Shown here piece by piece: positions 49,146-57,607 of a stretch of 64,000 nt of DNA; the first letter of the stretch is position 1; each line of letters opens with the position of its first letter. Origin of the DNA: Pseudovibrio sp. JCM 19062 (lineage in GTDB: Bacteria > Pseudomonadota > Alphaproteobacteria > Rhizobiales > Stappiaceae); assembly GCA_001310715.1 (NCBI GenBank), contig BAXV01000011.1:15533-79532 (forward strand), read 5' to 3'. A model generated the notes under the pieces. That model saw only the letters and a list, made by a program, of their open reading frames with translations. It ran no database searches and was not told where the DNA came from. The position numbers were made by a program, and so were the translations under genes.

Positions 49146-49958
49146 ATGGCCACTGTTCTTGCTGAGATTCAACCTAGCGCGCTGAGATATGATCGCCTTT
49201 CATCGCTTATTGAGCGTTTCAAGGTGGAAGCATACATCCTTCAAAACACCGAGAATGACGTGCTCCAGGGTAACTTTTTCATTCTTCAGTGCGCGCAAGG
49301 CTTCAGGAAATTGGTGTTTCTTCCTTCCAGTCCAGATAATCCCACCTCAATCAAGCAAATTTGCGATGAGACCGTCGTTTTAGCTGGTGCGCGAGTTGAG
49401 TTTGGCGGGGCAGGATCTCAGTTGAGCACGGCTTTGCCGGACTGTGTCGAGATTGAGCTGCGGGATGCCCCTGAGCTGGAAAGTCTTGCGGAGCTGGTGG
49501 TGGAAGAAGTTCTGTCGCCGCGCTGTGGGGGAGCCGCGGTCATCAATCGCCTCTGCGAAGTGGTGATGATCCGCTTGCTGCGTCATGCCATTCTTACGGG
49601 AGTTGCCGGAAGTGGTTTGATTGCGGGGCTGGCTCATCCAAATCTGGCGCAGGCTCTTGTTGCCATTCATGAAAACCCTGCAAAGCCATGGCGTCTTGAG
49701 AGCCTTGCAGAGGAGGCTGCCATGTCCCGTACGCAGTTTGCGGTGCATTTCAAGAATGTGATGGGAGAGACGCCGGGGTCTTACCTGAGTAACTGGCGAC
49801 TGGCGCTGGCGAAATTGGATTTGGAAGCAGGGCATTCCCTGAAAAGCGTTGCTGCGCGGGTCGGGTTTGTGTCGCCCACGGCATTGTCGCGGGCCTACCA
49901 ACGGCGCTACAATGAGCTTCCTCGTCATGTCGCATCGAAAACAGTTATGGCACTGTAA
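49146..49958 (+). CDS. AraC family transcriptional regulator
   Basis: An intact 270-residue protein. The N-terminal ~130 residues form a cupin-like sensor of the AraC_binding_2/cupin_6 type (RFKVEAYILQ, CDETVVLAGARVEF, VVEEVLSPRCGGAAVINRLC). The C-terminal HTH pair is AHPNLAQALVAIHENPAKPW, RLESLAEEAAMSRTQFAVHF, TPGSYLSNWRLALAKLDLEA, LKSVAARVGFVSPTALSRAY. It diverges from the peroxiredoxin-like gene with 149 bases between them, so that gene is the likely target. The effector is unknown. Confidence 0.9.
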   Translation: MATVLAEIQPSALRYDRLSSLIERFKVEAYILQNTENDVLQGNFFILQCAQGFRKLVFLPSSPDNPTSIKQICDETVVLAGARVEFGGAGSQLSTALPDCVEIELRDAPELESLAELVVEEVLSPRCGGAAVINRLCEVVMIRLLRHAILTGVAGSGLIAGLAHPNLAQALVAIHENPAKPWRLESLAEEAAMSRTQFAVHFKNVMGETPGSYLSNWRLALAKLDLEAGHSLKSVAARVGFVSPTALSRAYQRRYNELPRHVASKTVMAL

Positions 49959-50046
49959 CCTTGGTAAGTTTGCGTATTTGTCATAGTGTCACATTTCTGG
50001 TTTATATGCGGCTCCGCTTTCCTCCGAAGATATGATTGAGCCGCCT

Positions 50047-51274
50047 ATGAGTTTTTCTGAACGCCCGACCAACCTTCCTGAACAGCAGTCCAAAGGCCAT
50101 GTGCTTGAGGTGTTTGCCGCCTTTTTGAAACTGGGGCTGACGTCGTTCGGAGGGCCGATCGCTCACCTTGGCTACTTTCGGGAAGAGATCGTAAAGCGCA
50201 GGAAATGGCTGTCTGATGACGCTTATGCTGATCTGGTTGCGCTCTGTCAGTTTTTGCCAGGTCCAGCCAGTAGTCAGGTCGGGTTTGGTCTTGGGCTAAT
50301 GCGCGCCGGACCGCTTGGTGCACTGGCTGCTTTTGTAGCTTTTACCGCTCCATCTGCATTGCTACTCTTTGCATTTGCTTATTGGGCCAACGCTTTTGAC
50401 GGGCCGGTTGGCATGGGCTTGATCCATGGGTTGAAGCTGGTGGCTGTGGCTGTTGTTGCTCAGGCTGTCTGGGGTATGGCGCGGAACTTTTGTATAGACC
50501 GCGTGCGCGCAGGTCTGGCTGTGCTGGCGGTGGTTTTGATTGTGGCACTGGGTGGCGCTGGAGGCAGATAGCCGCGATTGTCGCCGGTGGTCTGGGCGGT
50601 TTTTTTTATTCTGCCGCTCAGAGTCGAAAGCTGAAGTGCACGACGTTTCATTTGCCCCAAGGCGGCGGATTGGCCTGTTTGCGATAATCCTGTTTGCAGT
50701 GCTGCTTTTTGGTCTTCCTATGGTGAGTGATCTCACAGGCAGTTCACTGGTCTATGTGTTTGACAGTTTCTACCACTCCGGTTCTCTCGTTTTCGGTGGT
50801 GGGCATGTGGTTCTGCCGCTTCTGGAAGCTAAGGTTGTTGGTACAGGATTGGTGAGTGAGAATTCGTTCCTTGCCGGTTATGGCGCGACGCAAGCGGTTC
50901 CCGGACCTCTGTTCACGTTCGCAGGGTATTTGGGTGCGGAAATGCAGACGGGCTATGCGGCGTGGGTTGGTGCGACCATCGCGTTACTTGGTATCTTTTT
51001 GCCGGGCTTCCTGCTTTTGATCGCCGGTCTGCCCTATTGGGCGCTACTACGCAAAACACCATCCGCGCGTGGGATTATGGCGGGTGCGAACGCGGCTGTG
51101 GTTGGTGTTCTTGGAGCCGCGCTGTATTCGCCAGTCTGGACAAGTGCGGTGCTTGATGAGAAAGACTTTGCTGCTGCGCTGTGCGGATTTGTTCTGCTGG
51201 TGTCGTTTAAGGTGCCGCCGTGGGTCGTGGTGGTTCTGCTTGGCCTGACCGGCATTGGCTTTGCGTTCCTGTAA
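50047..51274 (+). CDS. chrA: Chromate transporter ChrA, long form (one frame break)
   Basis: About 409 residues with two homologous halves. First half: AAFLKLGLTSFGGPIAHLGY, FREEIVKRRKWLSDDAYADL, LCQFLPGPASSQVGFGLGL; second half: FYHSGSLVFGGGHVVLPLLE, AGYGATQAVPGPLFTFAGYL, GATIALLGIFLPGFLLL. These pairs define the CHR family, which exports chromate. A break near 50572 falls in the linker between halves (expected ALGGAGGQIAAIVAG), so this is one gene and not two short-chain ChrA. ATG 50047 or, five codons earlier, ATG 50032. It may be independent of the araC gene before it. Confidence 0.9.
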
Positions 51275-51290
51275 GGCGCTTCAGGCAAAT

Positions 51291-51322
51291 AAAAAACCGG
51301 ATGGCTAAGCATCCGGTTTTTT
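51291..51322. terminator. Bidirectional terminator between chrA and purQ
   Basis: ACCGGATG/CATCCGGT stem with a six-base loop, flanked by six A and eight T, so it serves the plus-strand chrA and the minus-strand purQ. Confidence 0.9.
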
Positions 51323-51343
51323 TTGATTTTCTGTGCTTGCTAA

Positions 51344-52015
51344 TTAAGCTGCGAGGCTCTGCATCACGCTTTCAAACAGTGCGCGACCTTCGATGCCACC
51401 ATGAAGGTCCTCAATGAGGTTTTCAGGGTGAGGCATCATGCCGAGGACATTGCCTTTTGCGCTAGTGATACCGGCAATGTCGTTGAGGGAGCCGTTTGGA
51501 TTGGTGCCGTCAGCATAACGGAATGCGACGCGGCCTTCCCCTTCCAGCTCCTTCAGGATCTCAGGATCAGCGAAATAGTTGCCGTCATGGTGCGCCACCG
51601 GACAGCGCCAGATTTTGCCTTGCTCCATGTTGGAGGTGAACGCACTGCTGGTGCTGGTTGTCTCCAGCATGACTTCCTTACACACGAAGTGGAGGGAGGC
51701 GTTGCGCATCAGTGCGCCTGGCAGAAGGCCTGTCTCGGTCAGCATCTGGAAGCCGTTACATACGCCCAGAACGTGACGTCCCTGATCAGCAGCTGCTTTT
51801 AGAGCTGGCATGATGTGGGAGCGGGCTGCAATTGCGCCTGAACGCAAGTAGTCACCGTAGGAGAAACCGCCCGGCAGGACATAAAGGTCTGCTTCCGGCA
51901 ATTCAGTTTCGGTGTGCCATACTGTGGCGACTGGCTGGCCGGAGATTTGCTCCAGCGCTTTGATCATATCACGGTCACGGTTGGAGCCGGGGAATAGGAT
52001 CACTGCGGATTTCAT
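51344..52015 (-). CDS. purQ: Phosphoribosylformylglycinamidine synthase glutaminase subunit PurQ
   Basis: An intact 223-residue class I glutamine amidotransferase. [60 protein letters not shown] (catalytic Cys about 87) and [13 protein letters not shown] (catalytic His and Glu). It feeds ammonia to PurL. It follows purS and a tiny membrane-protein gene in the same direction. Confidence 0.97.
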   Translation of the reverse strand: MKSAVILFPGSNRDRDMIKALEQISGQPVATVWHTETELPEADLYVLPGGFSYGDYLRSGAIAARSHIMPALKAAADQGRHVLGVCNGFQMLTETGLLPGALMRNASLHFVCKEVMLETTSTSSAFTSNMEQGKIWRCPVAHHDGNYFADPEILKELEGEGRVAFRYADGTNPNGSLNDIAGITSAKGNVLGMMPHPENLIEDLHGGIEGRALFESVMQSLAA

Positions 52016-52059
52016 GAATGTTTCCTCTTGGATGGAGGGCCGCTTGTCACAGACGAGTT

Positions 52060-52167
52060 TTACAGAAGTAAAAACACCGCAAGAACAGAGAGGGCAGCTG
52101 GCAAGCCGATAAAGATGATCGCTTTGATAATAATGAACCGGATGATACGGCCAGTATCGTCTTGCAC
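52060..52167 (-). CDS. Tiny single-helix membrane protein between purS and purQ
   Basis: A 35-residue frame from GTG 52167: [40 protein letters not shown] lies 8 bases before the GTG. It is one membrane helix with a basic edge. It sits 30 bases after purS and 44 bases before purQ, in the same direction, so it would be co-transcribed with them. A longer open frame extends to 52254 but overlaps purS. No family recognised. Confidence 0.45.
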   Translation of the reverse strand: MQDDTGRIIRFIIIKAIIFIGLPAALSVLAVFLLL

Positions 52168-52197
52168 GGTGTTGCCCTCGCAGGTTCCGCTATCGGC

Positions 52198-52435
52198 TAG
52201 AGAAGCTCGATAGAGTAATTTTCGATGACGGTGTTTGCCAGCAGCTTCTCGCACATGGCTTCAATATCAGCTTTGGCTTCTGCCTCGCTGCGGTCTGCCA
52301 GCTCCAGGTCAAATACTTTACCCTGCGAATGCCTTCAACGCCTTCAAAACCAAGAGAACCAAGGGAGCCTTCGATTGCTTTGCCCTGGGGATCGAGAACG
52401 CCGTTCTTGAGAGTGACGGTCACACGTGCCTTCAT
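52198..52435 (-). CDS. purS: Phosphoribosylformylglycinamidine synthase subunit PurS (one frame break)
   Basis: About 79 residues: MKARVTVTLKNGVLDPQGKA, IEGSLGSLGFEGVEGIRR, then after a missing G in a G run near 52322, KVFDLELADRSEAEAKADIE and AMCEKLLANTVIENYSIELL. PurS bridges PurL and PurQ in FGAM synthase. It is upstream of purQ in the same operon. Confidence 0.93.
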
Positions 52436-52615
52436 GGTTCTAACTGGTCCTTCCTTACCAAAATGAGGGAATTAAGCGGTTTGCATTGCGCCTGTCGCCT
52501 AAATCCATTTTTTGCGCGCGTTCATAACGCGGGAATCTGTATGGGGAAAGCAAAAACGACGCGTGGACGTGAGATAGTTTACGACCGCAGCGGTCCTTGC
52601 CTGCCCTGAAATGCA

Positions 52616-52637
52616 AAACGGGCCTCAGGGGCCCGTT
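52616..52637 (-). terminator. Terminator of purC
   Basis: ACGGGCC/GGCCCGT stem with a short loop; TTTTGC follows on the minus strand. It lies just after the purC stop, so purC and purS may be separate transcription units. Confidence 0.68.
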
Positions 52638-52643
52638 CATTGA

Positions 52644-53407
52644 TTACTTGACTAGCACTGGTCCGGAATGTCCCGGACGGTCGTTGTCGATCAGGATGCC
52701 GAGCCTGCGGGCTACTTCCTGATAGGCTTCAACCATGCCGCCCATGTTCTGGCGGAACCGGTCCTTGTCCATCTTGTCGTTTGTGTTGGTATCCCACAAG
52801 CGACAGCTGTCAGGAGAGATCTCGTCAGCAAGAACAATGCGCATCATGTCGCCTTCGACCTGACGTCCAAGTTCGATCTTGAAGTCAACGAGGCGGATGC
52901 CGACGCTCATGAACAGACCGGACAGGAAGTCGTTGACGCGGATGGCGAGCGCCATCATGTCATCCAGTTCCTGAGGTGCGGCCCAGCCAAAAGCGGTGAT
53001 GTGTTCTTCAGAGACCAGCGGATCCCCAAGCTCGTCGTTCTTGTAATAGAACTCGATAATGGAGCGTGGAAGCTGAGTGCCTTCTTCCAATCCAAGACGC
53101 TTGCACAAAGAGCCTGCCGCAACGTTGCGGACCACAACCTCGATCGGGATGATCTCGACCTGATGAATCAGCTGTTCGCGCATGTTCAACCGACGAATAA
53201 AATGGGTTGGAATGCCCATGTTATTCAGATTGTTGAAAATGTACTCAGAAATCCGGTTGTTCAGGACACCTTTTCCATCAACGACTTCATGTTTTTCGTT
53301 GTTGAAGGCTGTAGCATCATCTTTGAAGTGCTGAATCAGCGTTCCCGGCTCAGGACCTCATAGAGAATCTTGGCCTTGCCTTCGTAAATTCGCCGACGGC
53401 GGTTCAT
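52644..53407 (-). CDS. purC: Phosphoribosylaminoimidazole-succinocarboxamide synthase (one frame break)
   Basis: About 254 residues. [17 protein letters not shown] is the ATP-binding N-terminus; a missing G near 53358 (expected [20 protein letters not shown]) breaks the frame. The remainder is intact: [40 protein letters not shown] (substrate site), [15 protein letters not shown] and [20 protein letters not shown]. PurC joins CAIR and aspartate to SAICAR. It lies upstream of purS, and faces away from the ATPase zeta-subunit gene. The 354 bases between them hold no gene I can support. Confidence 0.95.
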
Positions 53408-53761
53408 TGGCACTTACCATTGTGTTTGTAGAACAAGTCGTACGGGTGACGTTGGGGCGTAAACTGGTTGACTGTCAAAGCACTTGTGCCAAAACTTGCG
53501 CAAATGTTCCTCCAGCACCGGTTTTCGCATCTTTCGTCATTGCGAAAATCGCGATCCCGCTATGCGGCGCGGAACTTAACCGACTTTTTGCTAAAGCACA
53601 AATGAGTAATTCGAATGGTGCTCTTCGCCCCTGACATTCCACTGATACCAACTGATGGCTTTTGACCTGCAAATAGAAGTTGCGTAGAATGAAACCCGTA
53701 GGTTATAGCGTGGCTTGTAGGAGGGGAGGGACCTTTTTACATTGTCTGAGCCAGGAGGGAA

Positions 53762-54087
53762 ATGATGACCACGTTCGACAAACGAGCTGAGGCGTTTGAA
53801 GGCAGTTTTGCAATGGTTCTGAGCAGGCTTTCAAGGCAACTGCGCGGCGGGACAAGCTGCTGGGGCAGTGGGCTGCTGAGAAGCTCGGTTTGGCCGGGGA
53901 CATTGCGGAAGACTATGCTAACAAGATTGTGCAAACCGATCTTAAAGAGCTAGGCGACGAGGATATTTTTGCTCGTATCTCCAAAGATTTTGCAGATGCA
54001 GGTGTTGAACAGTCCGAACATCAGATTCGCCGTACCATGGACGAGCTGATGGCTGTTGCGAAAAAGGAAGTTGCTGAGGAAGCCTAA
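53762..54087 (+). CDS. ATPase inhibitor subunit zeta, DUF1476 family (frame breaks)
   Basis: About 108 residues. MTTFDKRAEAFEG is the inhibitory N-terminus; two base changes are needed near 53800-53860 (expected AFKATARRDKLLGQWAAEKL). The C-terminal four-helix part is intact: GLAGDIAEDYANKIVQTDLK, ELGDEDIFARISKDFADAGV, HQIRRTMDELMAVAKKEV. In Paracoccus this protein binds F1-ATPase and blocks ATP hydrolysis. AGGAGGG lies just before two adjacent ATG codons (53762 and 53765). Its place beside purC is usual for alphaproteobacteria. Confidence 0.88.
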
Positions 54088-54136
54088 GCTGCTCGCCTTA
54101 AGCAGGCTCAAAATGAGAGCCCTGACCAGAGATTTT

Positions 54137-54176
54137 GCCGTCTTCCCTTGATATTGTCGGGAAGACGGCTTTTTTA
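54137..54176 (+). terminator. Terminator of the zeta-subunit gene
   Basis: GCCGTCTTCCC pairs perfectly with GGGAAGACGGC across a 12-base loop and is followed by six T. Confidence 0.9.
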
Positions 54177-54252
54177 TTGGTATGACACTTGCGTTGACGA
54201 GCTGGTGCTGCGTGACTGGATGGTGCCTGTGCTCAAATAGAAGAGGCATGAC

Positions 54253-55020
54253 ATGAGTAAAAATATGTGTCTGGCAGAGAAACTGCGAGCAGGACAAACC
54301 ATATTGAGCGCGTGGGCCACTCTGCCCTCTCCGATTTTCTCCAATCTTTTTTTTGAAGGGCGGCTACAAAGCTGTGACGCTGGATCTGCAGCACGGTTTG
54401 CAGACAAGCGCCGAAGCGCGTGATTCTATCAAGGAGATGATCATTGGTGGCGGTCATGCGATTGCGCGGATACGGATGGATGATTTCAGGAATGCCAGCT
54501 GGCTGCTTGATGCCGGGGCTGAAATGATTATCGCGCCCATGATCAACTCGGTAGACGATGCAAGGAAGCTGGTGGAGTTTTGCAAGTATCCGCCGCTTGG
54601 GACGCGCAGCTATGGTGCTGTTGGGGCGACCATGACCGCAGGCATCACCATGGATGGGTACTTTGCGTCGGCTGATCAGAAGACACTTGCGATTGCTATG
54701 ATTGAGACGCCGGAAGCTTATGCGGCTCTTGAGGGAATTCTTGGTGTTGATGGTCTGGATGGAATCTTCGTGGGACCATCGGACCTGTCGCTGACGGTCT
54801 CGGGCGGCAAGAGCGTTGCCCCTGTGTCCGAGGCATCTTTGGCAATGCAGAGGGATATTGCCGAGAAAACCCGGCTGCTGGAAAGATCGCCGGGATCTAC
54901 TGCGTCACAAAAGAGCATTTGCAGCATTCAAAGGCAGCTGGCTACCAGTTCATGACCTTTGGTACGGATACTACATTGTTTATCAATGCGGCTGCTGAGG
55001 CGGCACAGGCATTGGATTAA
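54253..55020 (+). CDS. HpcH/HpaI family aldolase (two frame breaks)
   Basis: About 256 residues, TIM-barrel class II pyruvate aldolase. MSKNMCLAEKLRAGQTILSA begins the chain; a T8 run near 54349 breaks it. Then YKAVTLDLQHGLQTSAEARD, ARIRMDDFRNASWLLDAGAE, MIIAPMINSVDDARKLVEFC, PPLGTRSYGAVGATM, AIAMIETPEAYAALEGILGV (metal Glu) and GLDGIFVGPSDLSLTVSGGK. A second break near 54885 precedes IAGIYCVTKEHLQHSKAAGY. It splits hydroxy-oxo acids into pyruvate and an aldehyde. It stands alone, so the substrate is unknown. Confidence 0.86.
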
Positions 55021-55038
55021 TTGGCGATCTAAATAGAC

Positions 55039-55064
55039 AAGGCCGCCTCCTGGGCGGCCTTTGG
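55039..55064. terminator. Terminator between the aldolase and rpe genes
   Basis: AAGGCCGCC/GGCGGCCTT with a short loop, followed by TTGGTGTTT on the plus strand and TTGTCTATTT on the minus strand. Confidence 0.68.
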
Positions 55065-55081
55065 TGTTTCAAAGCGGGGTT

Positions 55082-55749
55082 TTAGACCTGTGTTGCGGCG
55101 CGGATTGCTGCGATGTTTTCGCGGTAGCTGTCGATGGTTCCGCCTTTGAAGACGGCAGAGCCTGCAACCAGTGTGTCTGCGCCTGCCTTGGTGACCAGCG
55201 GTGCAGTCTGCGGAGTGACGCCGCCGTCGATCTGAATGCGGATCGGGCGATCGCCGATCATGCTCTTGATGCGTGAGACTTTTTCGATCTGGGAGTCAAT
55301 GAATTTCTGGCCACCAAAGCCGGGGTTTACGGTCATGACAAGGATCATGTCGAGGCGGTCGAGAACGTATTCGAGACAGCTCTCATGGGTAGCGGGGTTC
55401 AGAGAGACACCGGCCTTCTTGCCAGATCGCGGATTGCCTGCAAGGAGCGGTCCAGATGGAGGGTCGCTTCTGCATGAACGGTTATGTAGTCGGAACCCGC
55501 TTTGGCGAAGGCTTCAAGATATGGATCACACGGCTGGATCATCAGGTGGGTATCGAAGATCTTATCTGTGTGTGGGCGGAGTTTTGCGATGACGTCCGGG
55601 CCAAAGGTGATGTTTGGAACGAAGTGGCCGTCCATAACATCCAGATGGATCCAGTCGGCTCCAGCTTCTACAACATCACGAACTTCTTGCCCCAACTTGG
55701 AAAAGTCTGATGCAAGAACGGAAGGGGCGATAACGAGCGGTTGTGCCAT
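55082..55749 (-). CDS. rpe: Ribulose-phosphate 3-epimerase (one frame break)
   Basis: About 222 residues. [40 protein letters not shown] (metal His and catalytic Asp), [20 protein letters not shown], then a break near 55415 (expected [14 protein letters not shown]), [20 protein letters not shown] and [20 protein letters not shown] (second catalytic Asp). It interconverts ribulose and xylulose 5-phosphate. The ATG at 55749 lies nine codons inside the open frame and follows GGAGAATCTCTGCT. Confidence 0.95.
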
Positions 55750-55867
55750 AGCAGAGATTCTCCTTGGTGTGCCCAATTTGCAGTGCGGCTAACACGGCCA
55801 TAGGTGAGAAGCAAGTGGTGCGATCATCGCAGCTTTGATCCTTGTGTTTTCAAAAGGCCGCTGTGTT

Positions 55868-56837
55868 TTAACGGACCCGTATAGCTGCAGGCTTGAGGAG
55901 CCATGGGAGCAGGTAGATGGGGAACTGGGCGAATGCGAAAAACAGCCAAGCCAGCTCTGGAATGGTGCCCCCCAATGCGGCGACCATCAAGCCCAGATTA
56001 CGGCTTCCCGCGCCATAAGCTGCAATGAAAGCTGTCTGGCGCCCCGCTGGATAGAAGATCAGGAAAGTGACAAGCAGTTGCAGGCCTGCAATGGCAAAGA
56101 CGCCAATGAACAAGGCGGAGGCTTTGAAAGGTGCAGCCAGTGCAAAGTCGGTCACACCATCCATGGCGGCAATGGCGAAAATGAAAAGCACGATACAGTT
56201 GATGCCGTTGAGTTGGTCGGTCATCTCAGTGACGCGTTTTGCGCCAAGCAAATAATAGATAAGGCGGCCCAGAGCTGCGGAGCCTAGCAGGAATAGTGCC
56301 AGATTGGCTGCCAGTGAAAATGGTGAGACCTGAAGGGTTTCCGGCAACAGTAGGTAGGCAAACAAGGCGGTGCTGAAAGGCGCGATGATAAACGACAGGG
56401 CGGATATCGTAAGGGCGAGTGCGCCGTTGAGGCCGAACATCCAGATGAAGATAGGAGAGGACATGACGGGTGGTGCAGCCGATACCATGAACAGCGCCGT
56501 GAGCACGCCCAGATCAAACTGATCCAGACCGATGGCCAGACAGGCTAGTGTTACGAGTATGGGCAGAACGAGCATTTGCCAGAGCATGGCGGCAAGTGCG
56601 GGCAACGGGCGGGTGAGCTGATGGGCGATGGCTGCATTATCGACGCGGATAAAGCTAAGCGTGAGCAGGACGAAAATTGCAGGCGTCAGGAGAACGCGCA
56701 GAACCTCGGCAATTCCAGGTAGGAGCAGGCCAAGGAAAATGGAGATTGCAACTGCATTGGCGCCGCTTCGGCCTAAAAAAACGCAGGAGTGCATTGATCA
56801 GCTTTAGGCCACCTGTGAGAAATGTAGGGGAGGGCAA
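55868..56837 (-). CDS. Bile acid:sodium symporter (BASS) family transporter (one frame break)
   Basis: About 323 residues with about nine or ten membrane helices. MPSPTFLTGGLKLINALLRF is read in one frame; at a T7 run near 56776 it shifts to GRSGANAVAISIFLGLLLPG. Further segments: VLLTPAIFVLLTLSFIRVDN, MLWQMLVLPILVTLACLAIG, GVLTALFMVSAAPPVMSSPI and, near the C-terminus, TAFIAAYGAGSRNLGLMVAA, the second sodium-site-like motif. The substrate is unknown; bacterial members carry organic acids, pantoate or arsenite. No regulator or enzyme gene is adjacent in the same direction. Confidence 0.8.
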
Positions 56838-56966
56838 TGTTTAGTCCACGCGACAACTTAAGTGCAAGAGATCGCGCGACTAAACCATATTAGCGGCGTT
56901 TGAGCAAACGTTGTGAAGATTGAGCGACTGGTGTCAACCAACTCTTTTAAGAAGGGGCCCGAACTT

Positions 56967-57452
56967 CTAGCTGACAAACTCTCTGAGGGGTAATGCAACG
57001 GTTTCCTTAATTGTCGAGACTACAATACGGGATTGAACATCTGACACCAGTGCGTTGTCCAGAAGTTTCAAGCGGAGGAAGTCGTCGTAACACTTAATGT
57101 CACTGGCGACGACTTTGATGAGATAGTCCACTGCGCCCGTGATGCGTTCACATGTTACGACTTCAGGCCATATCCCGATGAGCCTGTCGAATGCTTCCAT
57201 GTTGTCGCGGCTAGGTATGGTGAGTTTAACAAAGGCATAGGCGAGAAAGCCAAGGCCGACTGCTTCGCGATCAACCAATGCAGCTGTCTGCTTGATCACT
57301 CCAGTCTCCTTGAGTTTCTTAATTCGCCTCCAACACGGAGTCTGACTCATACCGGCTTCTTTGGCGATATCTGCAATGGATTGTGATGCGTCTTTTTGCA
57401 GAATCCGTAGAACGCGGATGTCGGATGGATCTAATAAAGAATTTTCGCTCAT
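56967..57452 (-). CDS. Lrp/AsnC family transcriptional regulator
   Basis: An intact 161-residue protein: HTH region LLDPSDIRVLRILQKDASQS, IADIAKEAGMSQTPCWRRIK, KLKETGVIKQTAALVDREAV; RAM ligand domain LAYAFVKLTIPSRDNMEAFD, WPEVVTCERITGAVDYLIKV, DIKCYDDFLRLKLLDNALVS, ending ETVALPLREFVS. The ATG at 57452 sits 22 residues inside the open frame. It diverges from the indolepyruvate oxidoreductase gene (155 bases between), a pairing that suggests it responds to an aromatic or branched amino acid and controls that gene. Confidence 0.94.
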   Translation of the reverse strand: MSENSLLDPSDIRVLRILQKDASQSIADIAKEAGMSQTPCWRRIKKLKETGVIKQTAALVDREAVGLGFLAYAFVKLTIPSRDNMEAFDRLIGIWPEVVTCERITGAVDYLIKVVASDIKCYDDFLRLKLLDNALVSDVQSRIVVSTIKETVALPLREFVS

Positions 57453-57607
57453 GTGCCCCCACAGGAATATTTTTTTCGACTGAATACGTGTTTTTCGGTA
57501 GGATAGCACAGAAAGCACGCAAAAGAAGGATCACTATGGGCTAGGACGAAAGAATTGGTTTTGGGAGGGGGACCGTCCACAGCCATGATGGGAGAGGAGC
57601 TCATTGA

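Noticed and set aside
50540..50640. Two separate short-chain chrA genes
   Set aside because: The break falls in the linker and the reading is continuous in another frame; no second start with a ribosome site.
53408..53761. Possible genes of 65 to 75 codons in the purC-zeta intergenic region
   Set aside because: Both strands give short frames without ribosome sites or protein-like composition; the region is more likely a divergent promoter.
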